Source of the DNA: Metallibacterium scheffleri
GTDB taxonomy: Bacteria; Pseudomonadota; Gammaproteobacteria; Xanthomonadales; Rhodanobacteraceae
DNA length: 64,000 nt
Direction: 5' to 3'
NCBI RefSeq assembly: GCF_002077135.1
Contig: NZ_LDOS01000001.1
Location: 694,219-758,218 of the forward strand
The translations under genes and the position numbers were made by a program. The notes beneath the pieces were generated by a model. That model was not told the DNA's origin and made no database searches. It worked only from the letters and a program-made list of their open reading frames with translations. Below, piece after piece: positions 9,382-22,242 of this stretch (position 1 is its first letter; each line of letters begins with the position of its first letter).

Positions 9382-12155
9382 CCGCGCTCGAGCACGACTT
9401 CCTGCCGGGCGCCCTGGTGCGCGCGCGCGGCCGCGAATGGGTGGTGCAGAGTGACTCGCGCCGAGACTGGCTGCGCCTGCGTCCGCTGGGCGGCGCCGAC
9501 GATGACAGCATCGCCCTGATCCCCGCGCTGGAGTTGCAGGCCATTGCGCCCGCCACCTTCCCATGGCCAGAACCCGAACAGGCCGGCAACCATGCGGCCG
9601 CCTTGCTGCTGCGCGACGCGCTGCGCCTGAAACTGCGCGCCGGCGGCGGGCCGTTTCGCGCCTTCGGCAACATCGCCGTGGAACCGCGCGCCTACCAGCT
9701 CGTGCCGCTGCTCATGGCCCTGCGCCTGTCCACCGTGCGCCTGCTGATTGCCGATGACGTGGGCGTGGGCAAGACCATCGAAGCCGGGTTGATCGCGCGC
9801 GAGTTGCTCGATCGCGGTGAGATCCAACGCCTCGCCGTGCTGTGCCCGCCGCACCTGGTCGAGCAATGGCAGGACGAACTGGAAAGCCGCTTCAACCTGC
9901 AGGCCGTAGCGCTCACCGCCGCTTCGGCTGCGCGCATCGAACGCGACCTGCCGCATGGCATGGGCCTGTTCGATCACTACCCGGTCGCCGTAGTCAGCCT
10001 CGACTACATCAAGAGCGAGCGCCACCGCGCGCACTTTCTCGCCATTGCGCCCGAATGCGTCATCGTCGACGAAGCCCACACCTGCGCGACCGGCGGGCAG
10101 GGCAGGCAGTTGCGCTTCGAGTTGCTGCAGCGGCTGTCCGCCGACGCCAACCGCCACCTGATTTTGCTCACCGCCACGCCGCACTCGGGTGATGAGGCTG
10201 CCTTCTACAATCTGCTGTCGCTGCTCGATGCGCGTTTCGCCGATCTTCAAGGCCGCACCTCGGCCAGCGACCCGCTGCGCCTGGAGCTGGCCCGCCACTT
10301 TGTCCAGCGTCGGCGCAAGGACATCGTCGAATGGCAGGCGGACACCGGCGATGGCCGCGGCTTTCCACGGCGCATGAAAACCGAGATCACCTATCCGCTC
10401 AGCGGCGACTGGGGGTTGTTTTTTGACGCCGTGCAGGGCTACTGCCGCGAGCTGGCCGAATCCCATGCGCAAGCCGACACCGGCGGCGCGCGGCTGATCT
10501 GGTACGCCACGCTGGCGCTGCTGCGCTGCGTGGCCTCATCGCCCGCCGCGGCGGTGAAGGCGCTGACGACGCGCCTCGACGGCACGATGGCCGGCGACGA
10601 CCTGCTCAGCGACGAGCGTCTGTACGACGGCCACGCCGACGACCTCAGCGGCAGCGATCTCGAACCGCCCGCGCAACTGCAGGATGCCGAGCGCTTGGGC
10701 AGCCTCATTGCCGAGGCGCGGCGGCTCAGCGGGCAAGCAGGCGACCCCAAGCTGGCGGCGCTCATCGTCCACCTGCGTGCGCTGCTGCAGGACGGCTTTG
10801 CCCCCGTGGTGTTCTGCCGCTACATCGCCACCGCGCACTATGTGGCCGAACACCTCCGGTTGGCTTTCCCCAAGGTCACCATCGAGGCCGTCACCGGCGA
10901 ATACGCGCCCGAGGAACGTCGCGAGCGGGTCGAGGCGCTGACCGAAGCCGAGCCGCGCATCCTCGTCGCCACCGACTGCCTGTCCGAGGGCATCAACCTG
11001 CAACACCTGTTCACCGCCGTCGTGCACTACGATCTGGCCTGGAATCCAACTCGCCACGAGCAGCGCGAAGGCCGCGTCGACCGCTTTGGCCAGCAGGCGC
11101 CCGAAGTGCGCTGCACCATGCTGTACGGGCAGGACAACCCGGTCGATGGCTTCGTGCTCAACGTCATCCTGCGCAAGGGCGAGGCCATCGAGAAGGAACT
11201 CGGCGTGCTGGTGCCCATGCCCGAGGACGAAGCGCGCATCAACCAGGCGCTGGTCAAGGCCGCGCTGATGAAGCGCAGCGAGGCGCGCTCGCCGCAACTG
11301 GGTTTCGACTTCGGTGATGCCGAGGCCATCCTCGCCCCGCTGCAGGCGCAGTGGCGCGACGCGCTGGACAAAGCCAAGGCCAACCGCACCGTGTTCGCAC
11401 AGCGCCGTATCCGCCCCGACGAAGTGCTGCCCGAGTGGCACAAGCAGCAGCAGGCGCTGGGCACCCAGGACGACGTGCAGCGCTTCGTGCTCAGCGCCTG
11501 CGCGCGCCTCGGCGCGCCGTTGGAGACCGCGCGCAACGGCCAGTTTCGTCTGCTGCCGCAGCACCTGCCCGAAGCGCTGCGCCTGCGTCTGGCCGACGAG
11601 GGCATCAGCAAAACACTGAACCTCGATTTCACCGAACTGCACCGCAGTCACCCGCTGGTCACTACCCTGGCCGAGCACCTGCTGGAAACCAGCCTGCAAG
11701 GGGATAGCGGGCTTGCCGCGCGCTGCGCAGCCACCCTCACCGACGCGGTGGATGTCGTCACCACGCTCTACCTGCTGCGCCTGCGCCATCAGCTCAGCTA
11801 TGTGCGCCGCCGTGAACCGTTCCAAGTGATGGCCGAAGAAACCGTCACCCTCGCCGTCAAAGGTCGCAGCAACCCGCAATGGCTGCGCGGCGATGCCGCC
11901 AGCGCGCTGCTCGAATGCACTCCCAGCGGCAATCTGGCGCCCGCTGCCGTGCAACGCGAAATCGCCACTGCGCTGGATTTTCTGCGCGCCCACCCGCAGC
12001 AGCTCGAAGACTTGGCACGTGAGCGCGCCGCCGTGCTGCTGGCCGACCACGAGCGTGTGCGCGAAGCCGCGCGCGATGTCGGCCAATACAGTGTCAGCCC
12101 CTGCCTGCCGGTGGACGTGATGGGCATCTACGTGCTGCTGCCGGATGCGTTGTGA
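9378..12155 (+). CDS. SNF2-family helicase/ATPase (DrmD-like)
   Basis: A 925-aa superfamily-2 ATPase. Visible motifs: DDVGVGKTIEAG (Walker A, about residues 129-140), CPPHLVEQW (Ia), VDEAH (II), LTATPHSGDE (III), then FCRYIATAHY, ATDCLSEGINLQ (V) and EQREGRVDRFGQ (VI). This is the HepA/RapA-like SNF2 arrangement seen in DISARM DrmD. Its N-terminus begins with a small basic domain (GALVRARGREWVV). The start codon sits inside the preceding helicase's stop (ATGA), so both helicases are probably translated in fixed ratio. Expected role: DNA translocation in anti-phage defence. Substrate and partner contacts are inferred from family membership only. Confidence 0.88.
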   Translation: MTALEHDFLPGALVRARGREWVVQSDSRRDWLRLRPLGGADDDSIALIPALELQAIAPATFPWPEPEQAGNHAAALLLRDALRLKLRAGGGPFRAFGNIAVEPRAYQLVPLLMALRLSTVRLLIADDVGVGKTIEAGLIARELLDRGEIQRLAVLCPPHLVEQWQDELESRFNLQAVALTAASAARIERDLPHGMGLFDHYPVAVVSLDYIKSERHRAHFLAIAPECVIVDEAHTCATGGQGRQLRFELLQRLSADANRHLILLTATPHSGDEAAFYNLLSLLDARFADLQGRTSASDPLRLELARHFVQRRRKDIVEWQADTGDGRGFPRRMKTEITYPLSGDWGLFFDAVQGYCRELAESHAQADTGGARLIWYATLALLRCVASSPAAAVKALTTRLDGTMAGDDLLSDERLYDGHADDLSGSDLEPPAQLQDAERLGSLIAEARRLSGQAGDPKLAALIVHLRALLQDGFAPVVFCRYIATAHYVAEHLRLAFPKVTIEAVTGEYAPEERRERVEALTEAEPRILVATDCLSEGINLQHLFTAVVHYDLAWNPTRHEQREGRVDRFGQQAPEVRCTMLYGQDNPVDGFVLNVILRKGEAIEKELGVLVPMPEDEARINQALVKAALMKRSEARSPQLGFDFGDAEAILAPLQAQWRDALDKAKANRTVFAQRRIRPDEVLPEWHKQQQALGTQDDVQRFVLSACARLGAPLETARNGQFRLLPQHLPEALRLRLADEGISKTLNLDFTELHRSHPLVTTLAEHLLETSLQGDSGLAARCAATLTDAVDVVTTLYLLRLRHQLSYVRRREPFQVMAEETVTLAVKGRSNPQWLRGDAASALLECTPSGNLAPAAVQREIATALDFLRAHPQQLEDLARERAAVLLADHERVREAARDVGQYSVSPCLPVDVMGIYVLLPDAL

Positions 12156-12182
12156 TGGACAAAACCCGGAAGGAGTCCCGTC

Positions 12183-12407
12183 ATGCAAGCAATCGAACTC
12201 AGCAAACTGATCGGCAAAGACTTCGCAACCTGTTTCGCGCGGGTCGAGGCCGGGCAGACCGTGCGCGTGCTGCGCAATGGCAAGCCCATCGCCGAAATCC
12301 AGCCCATCCCGCCGCGAACGCCCTCGTGGAAACAGCGCCCGGCGCGGCCGCTGACCCTTGGCGGCAAGGCCATCAGCCGGCTCATCCTCGAGGCGCGCGG
12401 CAACTGA
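12183..12407 (+). CDS. Phd/YefM-type antitoxin (orphan)
   Basis: A 74-aa protein, MQAIELSKLIGKDF... with VEAGQTVRVLRNGKPIAEI, which is the N-terminal DNA-binding fold of Phd/YefM antitoxins, followed by a basic toxin-binding tail. AAGGAG lies upstream of the ATG, 27 nt after the SNF2 gene. Its normal partner gene begins in the overlapping TGATG but is broken after 20 codons, so no active cognate toxin is visible. It may persist as a repressor of the operon or as protection against VapC toxins elsewhere; both are inference. Confidence 0.8.
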   Translation: MQAIELSKLIGKDFATCFARVEAGQTVRVLRNGKPIAEIQPIPPRTPSWKQRPARPLTLGGKAISRLILEARGN

Positions 12408-12465
12408 TGCGCGCTGATTTCGACGCATCGGCTATCGCCAAGCGCCGCATCCACGTGGTGTCGCC

Positions 12466-12469
<4 letters not shown>
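12407..12469 (+). pseudogene. 20-codon stump of a VapC (PIN) toxin
   Basis: The ATG overlapping the antitoxin stop opens a 20-aa frame, MRADFDASAIAKRRIHVVSP. VapC toxins of the Phd-partner type commonly begin M-x-x-YFDASALAKRY, so the match over the first 13 residues is good while the Tyr before the catalytic Asp is replaced. The rest of the PIN domain is missing. Its stop codon overlaps the methylase GTG start by 4 nt, so the stump may now serve as a leader coupling antitoxin and methylase translation. Confidence 0.65.
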
Positions 12470-16448
<3,979 letters not shown>

Positions 16449-16455
<7 letters not shown>

Positions 16456-17834
16456 CGTCACTGCGTGTCCAGAATTTCAAAGCCTGGCAAGACTCCGGCA
16501 CCATGCGCTTGGCGCCACTGACGGTGATTTTCGGCACCAACAGCTCGGGCAAATCCAGTCTTGGTCACCTGCTGCTGGCACTCAAGCAAACCGTGCAAAT
16601 GGCCGACCGCAAGCGCGCCTTGCACCTCGGTGACGAGAATGCCTTGATCGACCTTGGCACGTTTGCCGACTGCCTGTATACCCACGATACCGCGCGTGCG
16701 CTGGAGTTCAGCCTGGGCTGGAAACTGCCGAGTGCGATGACAGTTTCCGACACTTTGAGTCGCGCCAAGTATGTGGGCGACACCTTGGCTTTGACGGCAA
16801 AACTGACGGCCGACAAGGCCGGCCAGCCGCAGACGGCCGAGATCAGTTACACGCTGGCAACGAGTACAGGACCTGTGCTGCAAGTGACGCATGGGCGCAA
16901 TGCATCCGGTGGAACGCTGGACAGCAAGCCGCTGCGATTGGTCCATGCACAGGGTCGCAAATGGCCAGCCGAGCCACCGGAAAAGTTCTACCGTTTCGCT
17001 GATCGAACTTTGTCGCGTTACCAGAATGCAGACTTCCTCGCCGAGTTCGCGCTGGAGACCGAGCGCGTACTGGATGGCGTGTTTTATCTCGGCCCGCTGC
17101 GCAGCCCGCCCAAGCGCGTGTACCAGTGGTCGGGTGATACGCCTCGCGATGTGGGACAGCAGGGCGAATACGCCATCGCTGCGTTGCTGGCGGCCGCCCA
17201 GAGTCGGCGTGAACTCAACCGCGCCTATAAACAGCGCAAACAGAGCTTCGATGCCTTCATCGCGGCCTGGCTGGTTGATCTGGGCGTGATCAACTCGTTC
17301 AAGGTCAAACCGGTCGCCAAGGACCGCAAGGAGTACGAGGTGCTGATCAAGACCCATGCCGACGCGCCCGAGGTCAAGCTCACCGATGTGGGCTTTGGCC
17401 TCTCGCAGGTCTTGCCGGCCATGGTGCAGGCGTTCTATGCGCCTGCCGGTTCGACGATCTGGATGGAGCAGCCGGAAATCCATCTGCACCCGATGGCGCA
17501 ATCCAACCTGGCCGATGCGTTCATCAGCGCCGTGCAGTCTTACGAGGGCGGCAAGCCGCGCGATACACAACTAATCATCGAGACACACTCCGAGCACTTC
17601 CTTACCCGGTTGCAGCGGCGCGTGGCCGAAGGTGGCATCAGGCCCGATGAGATCGCCGTGTATTTCGTCAAGCATCAGCACGGCGGCGCCAGGCTGGAGT
17701 CGTTGCAAATCGACCTTGCGGGAGAAATCAGCAATTGGCCGGACAACTTCTTCGGCGATGAGATGGGCGACATTGCGGCACGCACTCTGGCCGCGATCCG
17801 ACATCGTGCGCAAACAGGCAAAGGAGGCAAGTGA
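16449..17834 (+). CDS. ABC-type AAA ATPase, DUF3696-like
   Basis: A 461-aa ATPase. FGTNSSGKSSLGHLLLALKQ (Walker A, about residues 28-47) follows an N-terminal LTSLRVQNFKAW strand typical of SMC/RecF-like AAA proteins. Later come GFGLSQVLP (ABC signature-like), IWMEQPEIHLHP (Walker B with following Glu/His, near 337-348) and IIETHSEHFLTRLQRR (switch His). The C-terminal block with NWPDNFFGDEM fits DUF3696. ATG at 16449 was chosen because AAGAAGGAG lies upstream; it overlaps the methylase end by 7 nt. ATPases of this sort often license a nuclease encoded next door, here the PIN-like protein that starts at its stop codon (TGATG). Confidence 0.85.
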
Positions 17835-18370
17835 TGTCGATGGCCGTGATCGATACCAACATACTGCTGGTTGCCAACGGCAGTCATGCGGATGTTTCAG
17901 ATGCGTGCCGCGCAGCTTGTATCGAACGTCTGCAGACACAGCAACATAGTGGTGTCACCGTGATCGACGACGGCTTCCGCATCTTGTCCGAATACCGGAA
18001 CAAGACCAGCCCCAACCAACCCAAGGGCGTGGGCGATGCATTCCTGAAGTGGCTGTTGCAAAACCAAGCCAATGCGTCGCGCGTGCACAAGGTGGCGATC
18101 ACGGAGACGGCGACGAACGAGTTCGCTGAATTTCCGGATGCCACGTTGCAGTCCCGCTTCGATGCGCCAGATCGAAAATTCGCTGCCGTGGCGCACGCCC
18201 ACACTGACAAGCCGCCGATCTGGCAAGCCGCTGACTGCAAATGGCTGGACTGGTGGCCCGCGCTGGCGGCCAAGGGCGTGAGAGTGGAGTTTGTCTGCCC
18301 GGATGATGCGCGACGCTTTTATACCAAGAAATTTCCCAAGCATGCCGTTCCCGACTTGCCTCTTGCCTGA
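17834..18370 (+). CDS. PIN-like nuclease
   Basis: A 178-aa protein with PIN-fold acidic positions: VIDTN (Asp7), DDGFRILSEY (residues 45-54), a PDRKFAAVA block (112-120) and AADCKWLDW (132-140). The DRKFxAVA box is characteristic of PIN-like proteins paired with ATPases. AAGGAGG sits six bases upstream of the ATG, and that start shares one base with the ATPase stop. PIN domains are metal-dependent nucleases, usually acting on RNA. With the ATPase it may form a sensor-effector pair; substrate unknown. Confidence 0.75.
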   Translation: MSMAVIDTNILLVANGSHADVSDACRAACIERLQTQQHSGVTVIDDGFRILSEYRNKTSPNQPKGVGDAFLKWLLQNQANASRVHKVAITETATNEFAEFPDATLQSRFDAPDRKFAAVAHAHTDKPPIWQAADCKWLDWWPALAAKGVRVEFVCPDDARRFYTKKFPKHAVPDLPLA

Positions 18371-18373
18371 GCC

Positions 18374-19072
18374 ATGACCGCCTTCTTCCGCTTCCCCCAC
18401 ACCCCGCACCTGGCCTGGCTGGGCGAGGGCGCCCCGCGCGACGACAAGGTGCTGGCGCCGGAGGAGGCGCGCGCATTGCTGGCGGGCAAAGTGGTGGTGG
18501 AAGAAAAACTCGATGGCGCCAACCTCGGCCTGTCACGGGCGCCCGATGGGAGCCTGCGCGCGCAGAACCGCGGGCAATACCTGAGCACGCCGCACATGGG
18601 CCAGTTTGCGCGCCTGCCTGCGTGGCTGGCGCAGCACGAGGCGGGACTGCGCGCCGTGCTCACGCCCGATCTGATCCTGTTCGGCGAATGGTGCGCCGCG
18701 CGGCATTCGCTGGATTACGCCGCTTTGCCCGACTGGTTCTTGCTGTTCGATGTGTACGATCGCACGGCGGGCAAGTTCTGGAGCAGCGCGCGACGCAACG
18801 TGCTGGCGGCGCAGGCGGGGTTGGTGACCGTGCCGCTGGTGTGGCGTGGCCACGCGACGCTCGATCAAGTCAAGCATCTGGTGAACGGCACGCCCAGCCG
18901 CTACCGCAACGGGCCGCTGGAAGGCGTGGTGATCCGCAGCGAGTCCGCCGACTGGTGCGAGGTCCGCGCCAAGCTGGTGCGCGCGCAGTTCGCCCAGACC
19001 ATCGAAGACCACTGGCGGCACCGCGCCGTGCAGTGGAATCGCGTCGCAGCGGATGCACCCATCTCGGCATGA
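18374..19072 (+). CDS. ATP-dependent RNA ligase (Rnl2-like)
   Basis: A 232-aa nucleotidyltransferase. It has EKLDGANLG (motif I, nucleophile Lys45), LFGEW near 98 (motif III), LLFDVYD near 118 (IIIa), EGVVIR near 180 (IV) and RAKLVRAQF near 196 (V), the complete set for the covalent ligase family. Its small size and lack of an added domain match stand-alone Rnl2/RNA_ligase proteins that seal nicked RNA. It starts three bases after the PIN gene and overlaps the HNH gene by 4 nt. Its place beside a likely RNase suggests repair of cleaved RNA (inference). A DNA-nick substrate cannot be excluded. Confidence 0.85.
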   Translation: MTAFFRFPHTPHLAWLGEGAPRDDKVLAPEEARALLAGKVVVEEKLDGANLGLSRAPDGSLRAQNRGQYLSTPHMGQFARLPAWLAQHEAGLRAVLTPDLILFGEWCAARHSLDYAALPDWFLLFDVYDRTAGKFWSSARRNVLAAQAGLVTVPLVWRGHATLDQVKHLVNGTPSRYRNGPLEGVVIRSESADWCEVRAKLVRAQFAQTIEDHWRHRAVQWNRVAADAPISA

Positions 19073-19833
19073 ATGCCCTCGAACGCGCACTGATCGAAAA
19101 GGCCGGCTACGACAACGGCTTCGAGAACGTGCTGGGCGATGCGCCAGCCGATGCGGTGCGCATGGCCTCGGCGCGGCACCGCGCGCAGGTGGAGGTGCGG
19201 CTGGAGCGGGATACTTACCACCTGCGCATCCTCGCCACGCTCGCCGGTTTTGCCGATGAACTCGCGCGCAGCTTTCCCGCCGCGCGACAGGCGGATGGCC
19301 GCTTCATCGTACAGGGCGAGGCCGCCTTGGCCGCGCTGTTGCGTCGTGCCGCCGCGCTGGCGCTGGCCTTGCCCCATCAGGCCTTGCACACGTACGAGGC
19401 CGCCATGGACGCTGCTCTGGCGGCGCTCCCCGCCGCGGCGCGCGGTACCGAAGTCGAGCGCCTGGTGCGCCAGCGCGTGGGTCAGCAGACCTATCGCGAT
19501 GCACTGCTGGATTACTGGGGCGGCGCCTGCGCCGTCACCGGCATCGCTCTGCCCGATGTGCTGCGCGCCAGCCACGCCAAGCCCTGGGCCGACTGCGCCA
19601 GCGACGCTGAGCGCTTGGATGTGTTCAACGGATTTTTGCTGGTGGCGAACCTCGACGCGCTGTTCGACCGCTTCCTCATCAGTTTCGATGTGACGGGCCG
19701 ACTGCTGGTCAGCCCCACAATCTCGCCGTCTCAGCGCGACGCTTTGAGCCTGCGCACGCCGCTGTACCTGCGCTGGCTGGCAGTGGAACATGCGCGTTAT
19801 CTGGCTTACCATCGCGAGCGTATGGTGACTTGA
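19069..19833 (+). CDS. HNH endonuclease
   Basis: A 254-aa protein. The C-terminal half holds the HNH-2 type signature: ACAVTGI, then RASHAKPW (near 165-172) and FNGFLLVANLDALFD (near 186-200). The N-terminal 150 residues are of unknown fold and probably bind target or partner. ATG at 19069 overlaps the RNA ligase stop. It is the last gene of the operon; a convergent gene follows 40 bp later. Such HNH proteins act as restriction effectors (for example McrA-like proteins or the Septu PtuB nuclease), so it could be the DNA-cutting arm of the system. Confidence 0.85.
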   Translation: MNALERALIEKAGYDNGFENVLGDAPADAVRMASARHRAQVEVRLERDTYHLRILATLAGFADELARSFPAARQADGRFIVQGEAALAALLRRAAALALALPHQALHTYEAAMDAALAALPAAARGTEVERLVRQRVGQQTYRDALLDYWGGACAVTGIALPDVLRASHAKPWADCASDAERLDVFNGFLLVANLDALFDRFLISFDVTGRLLVSPTISPSQRDALSLRTPLYLRWLAVEHARYLAYHRERMVT

Positions 19834-19873
19834 ACAACCAGTCAATCGTGAGCGCGCAGCAATGGATCAAGCC

Positions 19874-20656
19874 TCATCCGAGCGCAGCTTGCTGGAGAAA
19901 GCGACAATCTTCATCAAGGTGCCAGCGGTCGTCATGCAAGTTGGCTCGACCAACAACAAGGATCGGCGCCTCGAAAGTCATCAACGCGTTTTTAAGTAGG
20001 AAGCGCATGGGCGGGACCACGCGGGTTCCATCCTCGAGTTCGAGGACAAACTTATCAGGCCGTGAGACGAGCACCACACCGCAGATGTGGGCATTAATTG
20101 CGCGAGTCGCGGAATTTTGCGCAGTCAGCATGTCCGTAAAACACTCGCGCGGCAGTGCAGGCAAGCGTGTCATCTCGCGGCAATGGCAGAGTACATTAAC
20201 GCTATCCTTGGCCGCCCGTGAAAGCGCGTCAAGCATCCGCAATGCGAATTTAGTTATTCCAAGGAGCTGCGCAAACGGCACCGGATTTTCAGAAATGCTA
20301 TTCGCATGAATGCGCTCTGCGGATTTTTCGAGCATGCTGCAGAATTGAGAAATCAGGTCAAACGCCGCCGCGTTGCCATCGAGCAACTCGGCTGTACCGT
20401 TTTGCTTAACAGATTTCGTCGCCTTGATCTCGACGATAAGGATGCCGCGATCAACATAGATCGCAATTTGACATTGGCGCTGCAAATGCCTGATGAGTGG
20501 CCGGAAAACTTTGGCGTGGACCATTCTGCGCAAATCGGCAGTGGAGATCTCAATCGCTTCGTCCTCATGTGGATTCTCGTTGGCAAGTAACGCCATCGCA
20601 AAATACGGTTCGCTGAATTTCGACGTTTTCATGCTGATGACTGGGTTGTCGACCAC
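19874..20656 (-). CDS. Hypothetical protein in defence island
   Basis: A 260-aa soluble protein starting at GTG 20656, or possibly ATG 20632 (MKTSKF). Codon use is less GC-rich than the flanking genes, suggesting separate acquisition. The N-terminal 80 residues are charged and include a strand-rich patch (AIYVDRGILIVEI); the C-terminal 70 contain VVLVSRPDKFVLELEDGTRVVPP, which resembles a small beta domain. No family recognised. It converges on the HNH gene and lies downstream of the MazEF-like pair on the same strand. Confidence 0.55.
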   Translation of the reverse strand: MVDNPVISMKTSKFSEPYFAMALLANENPHEDEAIEISTADLRRMVHAKVFRPLIRHLQRQCQIAIYVDRGILIVEIKATKSVKQNGTAELLDGNAAAFDLISQFCSMLEKSAERIHANSISENPVPFAQLLGITKFALRMLDALSRAAKDSVNVLCHCREMTRLPALPRECFTDMLTAQNSATRAINAHICGVVLVSRPDKFVLELEDGTRVVPPMRFLLKNALMTFEAPILVVGRANLHDDRWHLDEDCRFLQQAALG

Positions 20657-20761
20657 GATCTGGCCGATACCTATTCTGTGGCATTCGGTGACGCCCCTTG
20701 GTGATAAAAACGCCTCTCAGAGGCAATTTCGCCCCGCACAGAAAGTGACTCGCGCGAACAT

Positions 20762-21088
20762 TCAATCCGCAAGACCGAGAAACACCGCAAGGCGGCGCTC
20801 GATCTCGATCAACTGGTCACGATTCAGGGCCCCGATCCTCGGCCCCAGCTTGTCGCGCCGGATCGTCGAGATCTTGTCGAGCATGACCTGCGAGCGCTTG
20901 CGCAGACCGTTCGTGTCGGATGGTTCGAGTGTCACGCGTAGCAACGGCGCATCGACGAGCGTGCTGGTGATCGGGAGTACCGTCAGGGTGGCGAGACGTT
21001 CGAAGCGGTCGGCCTGGATGATCAGCGCAGGCCTTGGCTTGCCTAGATCTCCAGGCAGCGCCACGGTGATGAGAGTCCCTCGGATCAA
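20762..21088 (-). CDS. MazF/PemK-type toxin
   Basis: A 108-aa protein: IRGTLITVALPGDLGKPRPALIIQ at the start (PemK fold first strands), TVLPITSTL in the middle, RSQVMLDKISTIRRDKLG near residue 65-82. These are the hallmarks of MazF/PemK sequence-specific endoribonucleases. Its ATG overlaps the upstream antitoxin stop by 4 nt, the usual antitoxin-toxin order. Confidence 0.9.
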   Translation of the reverse strand: MIRGTLITVALPGDLGKPRPALIIQADRFERLATLTVLPITSTLVDAPLLRVTLEPSDTNGLRKRSQVMLDKISTIRRDKLGPRIGALNRDQLIEIERRLAVFLGLAD

Positions 21089-21306
21089 GCGGTCCAGCCC
21101 TCGATCGATTCGACGCTTGCGTCGAGGAAATCCTGGAGCGCACGATCCTTCGCATCGGCACGGTTGACCTTGAGCGACTGCCGATGACAGGCCTCGGCAA
21201 AGCCGGGTTGACGCGTATCAGGAACCCATAGCTGCACAGGCCGAAGTCCCGCCGCACGCAGCGCGGCGCGATGCTTGCTGACACGGACCCGGATGGGTGT
21301 CGACAT
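21085..21306 (-). CDS. MazE-like antitoxin (DUF3018 type)
   Basis: A 73-aa protein beginning MSTPIRVRVSKHRAALRAAGLRPVQLWVPDTR, the pattern of DUF3018 antitoxins that pair with MazF/PemK. The C-terminal acidic helix (FLDASVESIEGW) would wrap the toxin. ATG 21306 was chosen over an upstream in-frame start because family members begin MSTP-like; GAGAAA is the only weak ribosome site upstream. Confidence 0.85.
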   Translation of the reverse strand: MSTPIRVRVSKHRAALRAAGLRPVQLWVPDTRQPGFAEACHRQSLKVNRADAKDRALQDFLDASVESIEGWTA

Positions 21307-21643
21307 GAGATTTCTCGCTTTGTTACATGAAACGAATCGTACCACGCCCGAATGTGCCGGGTGGGGATTCATGCGAATCGGGCCTGCGTGACGTGATGGT
21401 ACGCGTTGAAAATGAATACTCCAGCGCGTTCGATGTTGATCAACCGGCACCGTCGATGTGCGTCGTCAGTTCTGCAAAACGCCAATCTACTGGACACCAA
21501 AAACCAAACCGCTTGGACGGAAGCGCCAGACCGGCTGGACACCGACGCTAGCCTGGACACCAGCGCCACCGCTTGCCTTGCGTTGCGGGCAAACTGCAAG
21601 ATGCGTAGGATTGAATCCCATATTCGTGAGCGAGGATCCAGGC
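21307..21643. other. Intergenic region with motif array and divergent promoters
   Basis: This stretch separates the leftward MazEF-like pair from rightward parDE. It holds the left TGGAC array (21491-21558) and must hold both promoters. No credible gene seen. Confidence 0.6.
21491..21558 (+). repeat. Left array of TGGAC motifs
   Basis: TGGAC occurs at 21491, 21514, 21536 and 21554 (spacings 23, 22, 18), two copies followed by ACC and one by ACACC. The sequence around the last three copies (AGCGCCAGACCGGCTGGACA and on) recurs in inverted orientation at 22380-22468. Confidence 0.85.
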
Positions 21644-21922
21644 ATGCGTTCCACGCAGCAGTTCAGTATTACGCTACCCAATGACATGGCCGACGTGGTG
21701 CGCGCCAAGGTTGCGGGCGGTGAGTACGCCACCGAAAGCGAGGTCATTCGGGACGGTTTGCGATCTCTAATGGCGCGTGATCGGGCGGTGGAGGCTTGGT
21801 TACGCGAGACGGTGGCGCCCGCCTACGATGCCCTCAAGGCCGATCCATCACGGGGGATTCCTCTGGCAACTGCGCGCGCAGAGTTGGCGGCCGGTCGCCG
21901 GAAAGCCACTGGCAAGCGGTGA
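21644..21922 (+). CDS. parD: ParD-type antitoxin
   Basis: A 92-aa ribbon-helix-helix protein: QQFSITLPNDMADVVRAKV, then GEYATESEVIRDGLRSL, the standard ParD/CopG DNA-binding fold, followed by a C-terminal toxin-binding arm. It overlaps parE by 4 nt. It probably represses its own promoter. Confidence 0.9.
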   Translation: MRSTQQFSITLPNDMADVVRAKVAGGEYATESEVIRDGLRSLMARDRAVEAWLRETVAPAYDALKADPSRGIPLATARAELAAGRRKATGKR

Positions 21923-22242
21923 AAGCCTACCAAGTAGTCCTCACCCCCGAGGCGCTCAACCAGCTGCGCGCGATAGAGCGCTACATCGCAGCCGCGTCAG
22001 GCCATCCGATGGTCGCAGAACGTTATGTCGACGCCTTGGTCAGCTATTGCGAATCGCTGGCCACGTTTCCGCAGCGCGGTGCGCGGCGCGACGACATCCG
22101 ACCGGGCCTACGGCTGGTGCCCTACCGCGGCAGCGCTGAGGTGGCTTTCGTGGTCGACGAGGAGGAGGTCTGGATCATCGGCGTGTTCTACGGTGGCCAG
22201 GACTACGAGAGCGCCCTCCTGCCAAGCGACCGTGAACGCTGA
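21919..22242 (+). CDS. parE: ParE-type toxin
   Basis: A 107-aa RelE/ParE-fold protein starting at GTG 21919: YQVVLTPEALNQLRAIERYIA, later FPQRGARRDDIRPGLRLVPY and VWIIGVFYGGQDYE. ParE toxins poison DNA gyrase. The pair lies between two inverted TGGAC arrays, suggesting movement or maintenance as a cassette. Confidence 0.9.
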   Translation: MKAYQVVLTPEALNQLRAIERYIAAASGHPMVAERYVDALVSYCESLATFPQRGARRDDIRPGLRLVPYRGSAEVAFVVDEEEVWIIGVFYGGQDYESALLPSDRER

